The notes under the pieces: generated by a model
The model's database searches: none
What the model was told of the DNA's origin: nothing
The model's input: only the letters and a program-made list of their open reading frames with translations
Position numbers and translations under genes: made by a program
Shown: positions 37,737 through 46,243 of the stretch, in pieces
Numbering within the stretch: the stretch's first letter is position 1
Layout of the letters: every line of letters begins with the position of its first letter
Source of the DNA: a bacterium M00.F.Ca.ET.205.01.1.1
GTDB taxonomy: Bacteria; Pseudomonadota; Alphaproteobacteria; Rhizobiales; Rhizobiaceae
Assembly (NCBI GenBank): GCA_004791255.1
Contig: SRUQ01000009.1
Coordinates: 1 to 64,000, forward strand
DNA: 64,000 nucleotides
Reading direction: 5' to 3'

Positions 37737-37878
37737 GAGACCGTTTCGAAATTCGCTCTGGCGAGTCATATGGTGGTGGTTTCGAGAACCGTAGCGCAGC
37801 GGACATTGGGTCCGTGAGCAACGGAAGCGCAGAAAACACCGTCAGATGGCCGCCGGAGCAGAATTTCCAAACGGTCTC
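37737..37878. repeat. MITE-like element with 27-bp inverted ends
   Basis: GAGACCGTTTCGAAATTCGC at 37737 is mirrored at 37878 backwards (GAATTTCCAAACGGTCTC at 37861-37878); the arms extend about 27 bases (37737-37763 and 37851-37878) with two differences. The 142-bp element is non-coding and lies in the gap upstream of the LysE-type gene. Confidence 0.7.
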
Positions 37879-37911
37879 TAAGATGTCAATTGCGCCAACG
37901 GCAGGCCGGCG

Positions 37912-38034
37912 TCAGTTCGCGCCGGTCAGCGTGGCCATGATATCGGCCAGGCTGACATCGGCACCCAGACCCAATGCGGCCGCGGCAATGGCAGCGCCGA
38001 AAAGTTTGATGTCGATTTTTAAGGTCTTGCACAT
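37912..38034 (-). CDS. Possible 40-residue small hydrophobic protein
   Basis: A minus-strand frame from the ATG at 38034 encodes MCKTLKIDIKLFGAAIAAAA then a GLGADVSLADIMATLTGAN end. The stretch FGAAIAAAALGLGA is hydrophobic and could be a short membrane segment or signal-like helix. GAGGGG lies before the start. It is too short to be certain; codon use and the ribosome binding site are in favour. Confidence 0.4.
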   Translation of the reverse strand: MCKTLKIDIKLFGAAIAAAALGLGADVSLADIMATLTGAN

Positions 38035-38273
38035 CGGGTCCCCTCGCTGGTCACCCAAGGGGTAGGAAAGGCCGGTGCCGGGATTATGACCCAGGCGAGG
38101 TCTCTTTGCGCATGGGAACGCTGCCGGGCAGAGATGGCGTGCGCCGAAATGCCGTCAGGCAGGCCGCAAACGCAGGCGTGGCAAGCTCTTCACGCTTTAT
38201 CAACCATGAATGATGAAAATGCCCGCCATCCGGCCGGACCGTGCTTCCCGCCGACAGCGTAGGGTTTGGGTAT

Positions 38274-39041
38274 ATGCGTGAGTTGCCGCAAGGTCTGACG
38301 CCGCCACGAAACGGCGACGCAATCGAAACCGATCTTCTTCTTTCCCGCCGCGCCGTTTTATCAGGAGCAGGCGCATTGGCGCTGCTCGGCGTTGCCGGCT
38401 GCTCGACAGTGGGCGGCGGCATGCCGGCGCTCGAACTCGACGATACGGTCACCGGTTCGGTGCCGCATATCCGGCCCTCGATCAGCGTCGACAAGAACAT
38501 CACCAGCCCCGACGTGATGTATGCCTCCGTGACCGACAATGGCTTCGACCTACCGGAAGTGCCCTATCTGAAGGTCAAGCCGGAATTCCGCCGCCAGATC
38601 GTCGTCGACACCACCGGCGAAGCGCCCGGCACCATTGTCGTCCACCTGAAGGAGCGCATGCTTTATCTGGTCCAGCCGGGTGGCGACGCCATCCGCTACG
38701 GCGTCGGCATCGGCAAGGACGGCTTCCGCTGGTCCGGCCGCGCCAACATCCAGTATGGCAAGGAATGGCCGACATGGACGCCGCCGCCGGAGATGATCCA
38801 GCGCAAGCCCGAACTGGTGAAGTGGCAGGGCGGCCAGCCCGGCGGCCTCACCAACCCGCTCGGCGCCCGTGCTCTGTACATCTATCAGGACGGCAAGGAC
38901 ACCGGCTACCGCATCCACGGCTCGCCCGAATGGTGGAGCATCGGCCAGGCGATGTCGTCGGGCTGCGTGCGCCTGATCAACCAGGACATCATCGACCTCT
39001 ACAGCCGCGTCTCCAAGAAGAACCCGGTCGTGGTGCTCTGA
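38274..39041 (+). CDS. L,D-transpeptidase (YkuD family) lipoprotein
   Basis: The 255-residue protein makes 3-3 cross-links in peptidoglycan or attaches proteins to it. The N-terminus carries an Arg-Arg pair (SRRAVLSGAGALALLG) and a lipobox ending in GVAGC, with Cys43 as the lipidation site, so a Tat-like lipoprotein export is likely. The YkuD catalytic motif HGSPEWWSIGQAMSSGCVRL gives His215 and Cys231. QYGKEWPTWTPPPEMIQR is typical of the rhizobial branch. Start: ATG at 38274; a GTG at 38241 is possible. It is 86 bp upstream of the phosphofructokinase gene. Confidence 0.9.
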   Translation: MRELPQGLTPPRNGDAIETDLLLSRRAVLSGAGALALLGVAGCSTVGGGMPALELDDTVTGSVPHIRPSISVDKNITSPDVMYASVTDNGFDLPEVPYLKVKPEFRRQIVVDTTGEAPGTIVVHLKERMLYLVQPGGDAIRYGVGIGKDGFRWSGRANIQYGKEWPTWTPPPEMIQRKPELVKWQGGQPGGLTNPLGARALYIYQDGKDTGYRIHGSPEWWSIGQAMSSGCVRLINQDIIDLYSRVSKKNPVVVL

Positions 39042-39127
39042 CCGATTATCCTTCCGTTTCTCCCGTTGCGCGATGCGGCAAGACAGGCCAAGGTGCTTGA
39101 AAAGCATCGCCCCTGGAGAGAGCAAGC

Positions 39128-40294
39128 ATGGCCGGAACTTTCGTCATTGCGCAGGGCGGCGGCCCCACCGCTGTCATCAACCAGACCGTGGTCGGAGCAA
39201 CGCTGGAGATCCGTAAGCGCCATCCCGGCGCCAAGGTCCTGGGCTCGATCCACGGCGTGCGCGGCATTCGCGATGGCAACTATGTCGATCTCTCCGCCAT
39301 TCCGGAGGACCGGCTGCGGCTGATCGCGGGAACGCCCAGCGCCGCACTCGGCTCGACGCGCGACAAGCCGGACGCCGCCTATTGCGAGGTCATCCTCAAG
39401 GGCCTGCAGAAGGCAGGCGCCGATGCCTTCATCTACATCGGCGGCAACGACACGTCAGGCACGCAGCAGATCCTGACCGATGCCGCCGGTGGTAAGATCG
39501 CCTTCGTCCATGCGCCGAAGACCATCGACAATGATCTCGAGGAGAACGACCACACGCCGGGATTCATTTCGGCGGCGGAGTTCGTTGCCGGCGCTTTCCT
39601 GTCAGTCGACCTCGATTTCCGCGCGCTGCCCGGCATCTATGTCGGCATCGTCATGGGCCGGCATGCAGGCTTCCTGACCGCCGCCGCCGCCGCCTGGCAG
39701 CTCGACCCCGATAGCGGCCCGCACCTCGTCTATGTACCGGAGCGGCCATTTTCCGCAGCCGGCTTCATCGACGACGTGCGCGCCACGCTCGATCGCCACA
39801 AGCGCTGCATCGTCGCCGTGTCGGAAGGGGTGAGCACCGCCGACGGCAAGGCGCTGGTCGAAAGCCTGGTGCCGCCGGAAAAGCTGGAGCGCGACCAGCA
39901 TGGCAACGTCAAGCTATCAGGCAGCGATCTGCCGGCAGCACTAGAGCGCGCGCTGGCCGATGGCCTGCCGGGCAAGCGGGCCCGCGTCGACGCGCTCGGC
40001 TACATGCCGCGCGGCTATGTCGGCGCCATCAGTGCGGTCGATGCGCAGGAGGCCTTCGATGCCGGAGCCTTCGCCGTCAGCGTTGCCGAACAGGGCGGCG
40101 GCTCGGTGGCGCTGCAATATGACGGCACGAAAACCGTGCTGAAGAAGGTGCCGCTCAAGAATGTAGCCGGCAAAACCCGCCACATGCCGGATAATTTCAT
40201 GAAGCCCGGTGTCAACCAGCTGTCCGATGCCGGCATGGACTATCTGAAGCGGCTGGTGCCGGAAAAATACAAGGTCGGAAAGCCCTTCGTCTGA
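39128..40294 (+). CDS. pfp: 6-phosphofructokinase, pyrophosphate-dependent type
   Basis: The 388-residue enzyme phosphorylates fructose 6-phosphate, using PPi if the residues mean what they do elsewhere. The active-site loop is GGNDTSGT (105-112): Asp108 instead of the Gly of ATP enzymes, but Asn107 where most have Asp. The motif PKTIDND (130-136) with Lys131 is the PPi-type signature, and MGRHAGF follows. It begins MAGTFVIAQGGGPTAVINQT. A GGAGAG precedes the ATG. The stop overlaps the next ATG (TGATG), so it is translationally coupled to the MBL-fold gene. Confidence 0.9.
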   Translation: MAGTFVIAQGGGPTAVINQTVVGATLEIRKRHPGAKVLGSIHGVRGIRDGNYVDLSAIPEDRLRLIAGTPSAALGSTRDKPDAAYCEVILKGLQKAGADAFIYIGGNDTSGTQQILTDAAGGKIAFVHAPKTIDNDLEENDHTPGFISAAEFVAGAFLSVDLDFRALPGIYVGIVMGRHAGFLTAAAAAWQLDPDSGPHLVYVPERPFSAAGFIDDVRATLDRHKRCIVAVSEGVSTADGKALVESLVPPEKLERDQHGNVKLSGSDLPAALERALADGLPGKRARVDALGYMPRGYVGAISAVDAQEAFDAGAFAVSVAEQGGGSVALQYDGTKTVLKKVPLKNVAGKTRHMPDNFMKPGVNQLSDAGMDYLKRLVPEKYKVGKPFV

Positions 40295-41031
40295 TGCAGG
40301 CATCTCCTGCGATGCCGGACTGGTTCAGCAGGGATATCGTCGACGACAGGACGACGATGCTGACCGAGCCATTCGTGCATGACTTCGTGCGCGCCAACAT
40401 CTGGCATCTGCGTGGCCGCGACGCCGACCTCCTAGTCGACACCGGCATGGGCATCTGCCCGCTGGCGCCGCACATCGAGACGCCGGCCGGCAAGCCGCTC
40501 ATCGTTGTTGCCACCCACATCCATCTCGACCATGTCGGCTCGCTGCACGAATTCCCGCTGCGGGCCGGGCCGACGATGAGCGCGGCTCGCTTCGAGGATA
40601 TGGATGAGGCCGTGACCTACGCCTACATGTTTCACAATCTCGACGGCGCCGTCTCGCATCTGCCTGCGCCGGGCTGGAAGGCGTCCGACTACAGAATTGC
40701 GCCGGCGCCGCTGACGCGCACACTCGACGAGGGCGATATCGTCGATCTCGGCGACCGCCAGTTCCGCGTCCTGCACCTTCCCGGCCATTCGCCGGACTCG
40801 ATCGCGCTGTTCGACGAGGCCGATGGCCTGTTCTTCAGCGGCGACGCCATCTACGACAGCTGGCTGATCGACGACCTGCCGGATTCGGACAAACCGGCCT
40901 ATATCAGGACCATGCGGCGGTTGCTCGATCTGCCTCTCCGCATCGGTCATGGCGGTCATGGCCCAAGCTTCGACGGCCGCCGCATGCGCGACATCGCCAC
41001 CGGCTACCTCAGGCGCAACGGCGGCGTCTGA
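40294..41031 (+). CDS. Metallo-beta-lactamase-fold hydrolase
   Basis: The 245-residue protein has the metal-binding THIHLDHVGS motif (His75, His77, Asp79, His80), further ligands in LPGHSPDSIALFD (His about 156), FFSGDAIYD (Asp) and GHGGHGPSFDGRR (His). It is probably a dinuclear zinc hydrolase of the glyoxalase II-like branch; substrate unknown. It starts at 40294 on the TGATG overlap with pfp. A later in-frame ATG (MPDWFSRDIV) 18 bases on is possible. Confidence 0.85.
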   Translation: MQASPAMPDWFSRDIVDDRTTMLTEPFVHDFVRANIWHLRGRDADLLVDTGMGICPLAPHIETPAGKPLIVVATHIHLDHVGSLHEFPLRAGPTMSAARFEDMDEAVTYAYMFHNLDGAVSHLPAPGWKASDYRIAPAPLTRTLDEGDIVDLGDRQFRVLHLPGHSPDSIALFDEADGLFFSGDAIYDSWLIDDLPDSDKPAYIRTMRRLLDLPLRIGHGGHGPSFDGRRMRDIATGYLRRNGGV

Positions 41032-41148
41032 TCCCGGCGATTGCCGCACATCCGCGTCCAGCTGCCAAGATTCCGGTTGCCCGTGGGCACGTCTTCGAGA
41101 ACACTACGACGGGTCGGCAAGCGGCCGCGACGCAAAAGGGATGTGCTG

Positions 41149-41757
41149 ATGGCCACGCGCGGCTTCTCGGGGCGAAAGCCTCCCACCGACAATGGCGAGC
41201 GCATTCCGCCGGGCCAATATCTCGAACAGGGATTTCCGGTGCTGTCGGCCGGGCCGACGCCGCGCGTTCGCACCGAAGACTGGTCGTTCACGCTCAAGCA
41301 TGGGCCGCGCCCGATCAAGAAATGGAACTGGTCCGAGTTCAGCGCGCTGCCTCTGACCAGGATGACGCGCGACATCCATTGCGTCACCGCCTGGACCAAG
41401 TTCGACACCGCCTGGCAAGGCGTGCTCGTCGACGATATCCTCGCCGATGCCGGCATAACACCACCGACCGGCTACACGCTGGCGCTGTCCTTCGACGGCT
41501 ATTCGACCAACGTGCCGGCCAAGGATCTGCTGGGCGGCAAATCGATGGTGGCGCTGCTCTACGAGGGCAAGCCGATCACATCGGACCATGGCGGCCCGGC
41601 GCGGCTGCTGGTGCCGCATCTCTATTTCTGGAAGTCGGCCAAATGGGTGAACGGGCTGCAGTTCACCGAACGAGACGAGCCCGGCTTCTGGGAATTGCGC
41701 GGCTACCACATCTATGGCGACCCGTGGCGCGAGCAGCGTTATACGGACGACCCATGA
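41149..41757 (+). CDS. Sulfite-oxidase-like molybdopterin oxidoreductase
   Basis: The 202-residue protein has the SUOX/MsrP-like fold: RMTRDIHCVTAWTKFDTAWQ contains the molybdenum-ligand Cys78 (His77-Cys78-Val-Thr), then WQGVLVDDIL, YSTNVPAKDLLG, SDHGGPARLLVPHLYFWKSA and GYHIYGDPWREQRY. No Tat signal is seen, so it is probably cytoplasmic. Its substrate is not known. The ATG at 41149 lacks a strong ribosome site; frame open upstream shows no similarity. Its stop overlaps the ferredoxin-reductase-like gene by ATGA, so the two form an electron-transfer pair. Confidence 0.88.
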   Translation: MATRGFSGRKPPTDNGERIPPGQYLEQGFPVLSAGPTPRVRTEDWSFTLKHGPRPIKKWNWSEFSALPLTRMTRDIHCVTAWTKFDTAWQGVLVDDILADAGITPPTGYTLALSFDGYSTNVPAKDLLGGKSMVALLYEGKPITSDHGGPARLLVPHLYFWKSAKWVNGLQFTERDEPGFWELRGYHIYGDPWREQRYTDDP

Positions 41758-42509
41758 GCGAGGTGCCGCAGTCGCCCTGGCAGGCGGCCAGCATCACCCG
41801 CATCGAAAAGCGTACGCCGCGCGTCACCTCTTTCTTCTTCAGCCTGTCGCGGCCCTTCGTCTACCAGGCCGGCCAACATGTCGATGTCCGGCTGACGGCG
41901 CCGGACGGCTACCAGGCCCGCCGGTCCTATTCCATCGCTTCCGCGCCCGGTAAGGGTGAGGCGATGGAGGGCGCGACGATCGAGCTGGCGATCGAGAAGC
42001 TCGACGACGGCGAGGTGTCACCCTTCTTCCACGAGGTGGCGGCGATCGGCGATGAGGTCGAACTGCGCGGCCCGCTCGGCGGCCATTTCATCTGGTCGGC
42101 CAGCGACGGCGGCCCGATCCTTCTGGTCGGCGGCGGCTCGGGCGTGGTGCCGCTGATGGCGATGGCGCGCCAGCGGGAGGCGAGCGGATCGAAGGCGCCG
42201 ATGACGCTGGTGTTTTCGGCGCGCGTCTGGGACGAGGTGATCTTCCGCGACGAGTTGGTCGACCTCGACGGCCGCCAGGACGGGTTCAACCTGGTGCTGA
42301 CCTTGACGCGCGAGCCGGCCCGGCGCCCGATGCACCATTCGCGGCGCATCGATGCTCGGATGATGATCGAGGCCGTGGAACGGCTGCCCAAGGCACCGGC
42401 GCTTGCCTTTGTCTGCGGCTCAAATGCCTTCGTCTCGGCCGCCGCCCAGGCGCTGATCGACGCCGGCGTACCGGCCGACCTCATCCGCACCGAGCGCTAC
42501 GGGGTCTGA
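41754..42509 (+). CDS. FAD/NAD(P)-binding oxidoreductase (ferredoxin-NADP reductase type)
   Basis: The 251-residue flavoprotein (MSEVPQSPWQAASITRIEKR) has FAD-binding RRSYSIASAPGKGE (RxYS, about 60-73), the GPLGGHFIW segment, and the NAD(P)-binding LLVGGGSGVVPLMAMARQRE with C-terminal AFVCGSNAFVSAAAQALIDAG. There is no [2Fe-2S] domain. The 4-bp ATGA overlap with the preceding molybdoprotein gene indicates that it delivers electrons to (or takes them from) that enzyme. A hairpin at 42521-42536 follows. Confidence 0.88.
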   Translation: MSEVPQSPWQAASITRIEKRTPRVTSFFFSLSRPFVYQAGQHVDVRLTAPDGYQARRSYSIASAPGKGEAMEGATIELAIEKLDDGEVSPFFHEVAAIGDEVELRGPLGGHFIWSASDGGPILLVGGGSGVVPLMAMARQREASGSKAPMTLVFSARVWDEVIFRDELVDLDGRQDGFNLVLTLTREPARRPMHHSRRIDARMMIEAVERLPKAPALAFVCGSNAFVSAAAQALIDAGVPADLIRTERYGV

Positions 42510-42520
42510 AGCGGATCGAG

Positions 42521-42536
42521 CAAGCCGAGGGGCTTG
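42521..42536. terminator. Small hairpin between convergent genes
   Basis: CAAGCC (42521-42526) pairs with GGCTTG (42531-42536) over a GAGG loop. No T-run follows on either strand; a weak terminator candidate. Confidence 0.3.
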
Positions 42537-42563
42537 AAGGCAAGGCGGCCTGTGGCAGTCGGA

Positions 42564-44039
42564 TCAGCGGAGCGGCGAAAACGCTGCCGAGATCAGCGCG
42601 AACGGCAGCGCGCCATAGGTGGCGATGGTCGCGTCGTCGTGCCATTGCCGGAATTGCCGCGATGGCCGCGCTTCCAGCATCAAGGCCTGGCCGTCGCCGT
42701 TCAGCGTCACCTTGCCGCGAAAATGCAGCACCCGCTCCTTGCCGGACCGGCTGATGGCCATCGCACGCAGGCGCGCGACATGGTCCTCGCCGGCATTGAT
42801 CTCCATCTCGATACGACGCCGGACCGACGGAACGCCGATCCTGACGATGACATCCAGCATCATCTCTCCGCTCGTCGACGGACAGGGGATGGATTGAGAA
42901 AACACCGGCGGTGCGTTCGTTTTCGGCGGCTTGCCGGCGGCCTTCCGGCCGCGCCAGGCCCTGGCCGGCGGCTCCTGCTGCAGCCGGCCGCTCTTCCGCT
43001 TCAGCCGCAACTGCTTGGCAAGGCCGCGCGACAGCCAGACTAGCCTGCCGAAATCCGTGCGCGGCTTTGCCTGCAGCACCGATGACCAGCGCGAAAGGCC
43101 GGTGCGATCGGCCATCGCCACCACCTCAGCGAGGGCCGCCTCGGGCACTGCAACGCCGATCTCCCGTACCAGGTAGGAGAGCGCCACGGCCGCGGCCACC
43201 GCAAGGCCGCGCCGGGCGACGACATCGAGGAACACATCCCAGTCGACATCGCCGCCGCGGATCGCAACTGCGCAGTCGACCAGCCAGTCGCTGTGCGTGT
43301 GGGCGTCGAGGCCGCCATGCGCGATGGCCAGAGCCATGCGATCGGCGGCGCAGGGCACCACCACGCCGACATCGCTGAATTCGGCGGCCAATGCCCGATG
43401 CCAGATCGCCAGATCGTCTTCGGCGCTCCGCTGCGACCCGTCATAGGCGAGCTGGTGCAGGTCGATGTCGCCAAAATTCCCCTTGAAGAAATTCATCGAG
43501 CGCAGCGATGCCAGCCTTGTCCGCAAATATTGCGGGCTGACGCCGGTGGCGATCTGCCATTCCCGCTCGCGCAGCACGTCGAAGGCGGTCCGCATGTCCC
43601 GCGGCTGCACCAGTATATCGATGTCGTGCGCCACCCGGCCACGCTGCGCCGAGGCGTTTACCGCGACGCGGCTGGCACCCTTGACCACCATAACCGCTAC
43701 GCCGGCATCGACCATCGCCAGCAGCGCCGGTTCGGCCTCGCGCATCGCCATCCGCGACTTGGTCCACAACATCTTCTGAAGGCCAATCAGGCGCGGAAAG
43801 GCGGAATGGTCCGAGAGTTTGCGGCCGAACCGGTCAGAGATCGCCGCGAGCAGCCGGTGTTCCCGGAACGAGACGTGGTCGATGTCGTTTTCGTCCAGCC
43901 AGCCTGCCGCGTGGGCGCGGGCGGCACCTTCATCGGAGAGCAGAACGGCCTTGAGCAGTTGATCGAGCCCGCCGGTCGGCCAGGACCAGCCATAGTCCGG
44001 AAACCGTCGGCCGATCGGGCGGGTTTTCACGGCGGTCAA
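42564..44039 (-). CDS. NTP_transf_5-type nucleotidyltransferase
   Basis: The 491-residue protein carries a nucleotidyltransferase core: VMVVKGASRVAVNASAQRGR (about 117-135), the metal-binding HDIDILVQPRD with Asp139 and Asp141, and a later GDIDLHQLAYD (about 200). This matches the PF14907 (NTP_transf_5) family found with glycosyltransferases and RiPP genes. A long helical C-terminal half (about 280-491) is unassigned, ending in a beta-rich region (IEMEINAGEDHVARLRAMAI). The start is a TTG at 44039 overlapping the TGA of the upstream glycosyltransferase; a GTG at 44030 is the alternative. Last gene of the six-gene operon. Confidence 0.8.
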   Translation of the reverse strand: MTAVKTRPIGRRFPDYGWSWPTGGLDQLLKAVLLSDEGAARAHAAGWLDENDIDHVSFREHRLLAAISDRFGRKLSDHSAFPRLIGLQKMLWTKSRMAMREAEPALLAMVDAGVAVMVVKGASRVAVNASAQRGRVAHDIDILVQPRDMRTAFDVLREREWQIATGVSPQYLRTRLASLRSMNFFKGNFGDIDLHQLAYDGSQRSAEDDLAIWHRALAAEFSDVGVVVPCAADRMALAIAHGGLDAHTHSDWLVDCAVAIRGGDVDWDVFLDVVARRGLAVAAAVALSYLVREIGVAVPEAALAEVVAMADRTGLSRWSSVLQAKPRTDFGRLVWLSRGLAKQLRLKRKSGRLQQEPPARAWRGRKAAGKPPKTNAPPVFSQSIPCPSTSGEMMLDVIVRIGVPSVRRRIEMEINAGEDHVARLRAMAISRSGKERVLHFRGKVTLNGDGQALMLEARPSRQFRQWHDDATIATYGALPFALISAAFSPLR

Positions 44040-44713
44040 TTCGGCCCCGCTCTGTTGCGTGCCCGCCGCTGCATGGCGAGCCTTGCCACTTCGAGGTAAC
44101 CGCGGTCGCGCTGGGGATCACGGCCATAGGAGAGACTGCCGGGCCGGATACGCCGCAGCGCCAGCACCTCATCGATCATCGCAAGGACAAGACCTGCTTC
44201 ACGCACCCGGGCAATCCAGTCGATCATCTCGCCGCGCCCACCTTGCGGATCGACAATCGCGCCTGCGGTTTCGACCACGCCCCGGCGTACCATCATCGTC
44301 GTGCGCGACCAGCCGGGCACACCGGCTGCTTCGGGCAAGCTGGAGCTGTCTCCTCGAAACGTCCGCCAATGCGTGAAGACCCCGGCCGTTTCAGGATGGC
44401 GATCAAGGAAGGCAAGCTGTTTTTCGATCTTGCCAGGCAGCCAGAGGTCGTCGGCGTCGAGCGTGGCGACAAACGGGGTCGTGAGCGCGGCAAAGCCTCT
44501 GGTGGTGGCAGTGCCGGGGCCGGCATTTTCCTGTTGCAGTATCGTTACCGGCAACCGCATTGCGGTGATGGCCGCAACAGTACCGTCGGTGGAACCATCG
44601 TCGACGACGACAATGATTTCCGGCTTGACCGTCTGGGCCAAAACGGAGTTCAGCGTCTCGCCGATGGTGGCGGCAGCATTGAAGGCTGGAATGACAACGC
44701 CGTAGCCTGCCAT
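44036..44713 (-). CDS. Family 2 glycosyltransferase (short)
   Basis: The 225-residue GT-A protein (MAGYGVVIPAFNAAATIGET) has the nucleotide-binding VVDDGSTDGTVAAITAMR (about 36-53) and DADDLWLPGKIEKQLAF with the DAD/D metal motif (about 91-107). No membrane segment is seen, so it is probably cytoplasmic. The ATG at 44713 overlaps the previous stop (TGATG). It follows two longer paralogous glycosyltransferases, but is less similar to them than they are to each other. Donor and acceptor unknown. Confidence 0.85.
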   Translation of the reverse strand: MAGYGVVIPAFNAAATIGETLNSVLAQTVKPEIIVVVDDGSTDGTVAAITAMRLPVTILQQENAGPGTATTRGFAALTTPFVATLDADDLWLPGKIEKQLAFLDRHPETAGVFTHWRTFRGDSSSLPEAAGVPGWSRTTMMVRRGVVETAGAIVDPQGGRGEMIDWIARVREAGLVLAMIDEVLALRRIRPGSLSYGRDPQRDRGYLEVARLAMQRRARNRAGPN

Positions 44714-45465
44714 CAAAGAAAACGCCACTGCGCGAGATCCTTGAAGTCGAATATCCCCTCGACCCGGCGCAAGCTGGGGTCGGCCTTGTGGCGCTTCATC
44801 GATTTGTGGATGGCGCGCATGAACTCGCGAAAGGGCACATCAGCTTCCTTGGTCATGTTGCCGGGATGACGCCTGTAATAGAGAGCGACTGTATCGGGCA
44901 TAATGTATCTTGTGCCGCTCTCAAAGACCCGCAGCAGGTAGTCCGTGTCCTCAGCTTGCTTGAAGTCCTCATCGAAAGCGCCGATGCGGTCGACAAGGGT
45001 ACGGGCGAAGATTCCGGCGGACAGGTGGATACCGCGCACGGTGATTGAGTGACTGTCAGCCGCCGGTTCCAGTGTCTCGTCATCCAGCCTGTCGACCAGC
45101 GTCATGCGCGAATACGTCAATTCGAGACTTGGATCTTTTTCGAAACGGACGAGATCGGCCTCGAAGCGACCGGCTGGAGAGATGTCGTCGGAATCGAGGA
45201 ATGACACCAGCCGTGTTTGTGGCAGCAATTGCCTTAGCCCGGCATTGCGCGCTTTGGTGACCCCGCCATTGGGCTGCTGGAAAAGACGAATGCATGGAGC
45301 TTCGCTGGCCAACGAGCGTACGACGGCAGCCGTGCTGTCGGTCGACCCGTCGTCGATGACGATAATGTCGAGGTCGGCGGTTGTGCTTTGCCTGAGCAGC
45401 GAACGCAGGGCCGCGCCGACAAAGGCCTCGCGGTTGTGGACCGGCATGATCACGCTCAGCCTCAT
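44713..45465 (-). CDS. Family 2 glycosyltransferase, paralogue B
   Basis: The 250-residue protein (MRLSVIMPVHNREAFVGAAL) has the GT2 features IIVIDDGSTDSTAAVVRSL (about 33-51), KARNAGLRQLLP and FLDSDDISPAGRFEADL with the metal-binding SDD (about 93-109). The C-terminal EDTDYLLRVFESGTRY and YYRRHPGNMTKEAD segments are typical of the domain. It is collinear over its whole length with the next gene (45491-46243), indicating tandem duplication. GGAG precedes the ATG. Confidence 0.88.
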   Translation of the reverse strand: MRLSVIMPVHNREAFVGAALRSLLRQSTTADLDIIVIDDGSTDSTAAVVRSLASEAPCIRLFQQPNGGVTKARNAGLRQLLPQTRLVSFLDSDDISPAGRFEADLVRFEKDPSLELTYSRMTLVDRLDDETLEPAADSHSITVRGIHLSAGIFARTLVDRIGAFDEDFKQAEDTDYLLRVFESGTRYIMPDTVALYYRRHPGNMTKEADVPFREFMRAIHKSMKRHKADPSLRRVEGIFDFKDLAQWRFL

Positions 45466-45490
45466 AGGCAGCTCCAAGGCCGTTCACGCA

Positions 45491-46243
45491 TCACATCATC
45501 TGCCAGTTGGCGGGGCTCTTCAGTTCGAAAATGCCCTGGACCTCGCGCAGCGATGGATCCGCCTTGCGTCGTCGCATCGCCTTGTGAATTGCACGCAAAT
45601 GGTTGCGCAGCCTGCCGCTATGCTCCTTGGTGACATTTCCGGCGTGGCGACGGTAGTAGATCGCAATGGTATCCAGCAACAGGTAGCTCGGGCCAGTCTC
45701 GAAAACGCGAAGCAGATAGTCGGTGTCTTCGGCTTGCTCGAACTCCTCGTCGAACCGGCCCGTTCGCTCGATGAGCTCTCTTCTGAACACCGCCGCACTC
45801 AGCGAAATTCCACGAAGCGTCATGGTGTGGCTGTCGCTTGCGGGCTCCAGTGTTTCATCATCAATCCGGTCGGCCAGCGTCATCAGCGAATAGGTCAACT
45901 CGAGGCCGGGGTCGGCCGTGAAATGCGCAAGGTCGGTCTTGAAGCGCCCGGCCAACGAGATGTCGTCGGAATCCAGGAAAGAAACAAAATCGCAGTCCGG
46001 CGGCAATTGCCGCAGCCCGGCATTGCGTGCCTTGGCGACACCCATATTGGATTGGTGGAACAGGCGGATGCAAGCGCTCTCGTCCATGATGGAGCGCATC
46101 GCTTCGGCCGAGCCGTCGGTCGAGCCGTCATCGATGACGATGATATCGAGATCGGCGGCGTCGCGCTGCTGTACCAGCGACCGCAATGCCGAAACGACAT
46201 AGCGTTCGCGGTTGTAGACGGGCATGATCACGCTCAATTTCAC
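45491..46243 (-). CDS. Family 2 glycosyltransferase, paralogue A
   Basis: The 250-residue protein (MKLSVIMPVYNRERYVVSAL) has IIVIDDGSTDGSAEAMRSI, KARNAGLRQLPPD, FLDSDDISLAGRFKTDL and EDTDYLLRVFETGPSY, aligning throughout with paralogue B, including the identical ADPSLR...GIF end region. A GT-A glycosyltransferase, probably cytoplasmic. Its ATG overlaps the stop of the kinase-like gene by 4 bp (ATGA), so the two are translationally coupled. Confidence 0.88.
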   Translation of the reverse strand: MKLSVIMPVYNRERYVVSALRSLVQQRDAADLDIIVIDDGSTDGSAEAMRSIMDESACIRLFHQSNMGVAKARNAGLRQLPPDCDFVSFLDSDDISLAGRFKTDLAHFTADPGLELTYSLMTLADRIDDETLEPASDSHTMTLRGISLSAAVFRRELIERTGRFDEEFEQAEDTDYLLRVFETGPSYLLLDTIAIYYRRHAGNVTKEHSGRLRNHLRAIHKAMRRRKADPSLREVQGIFELKSPANWQMM

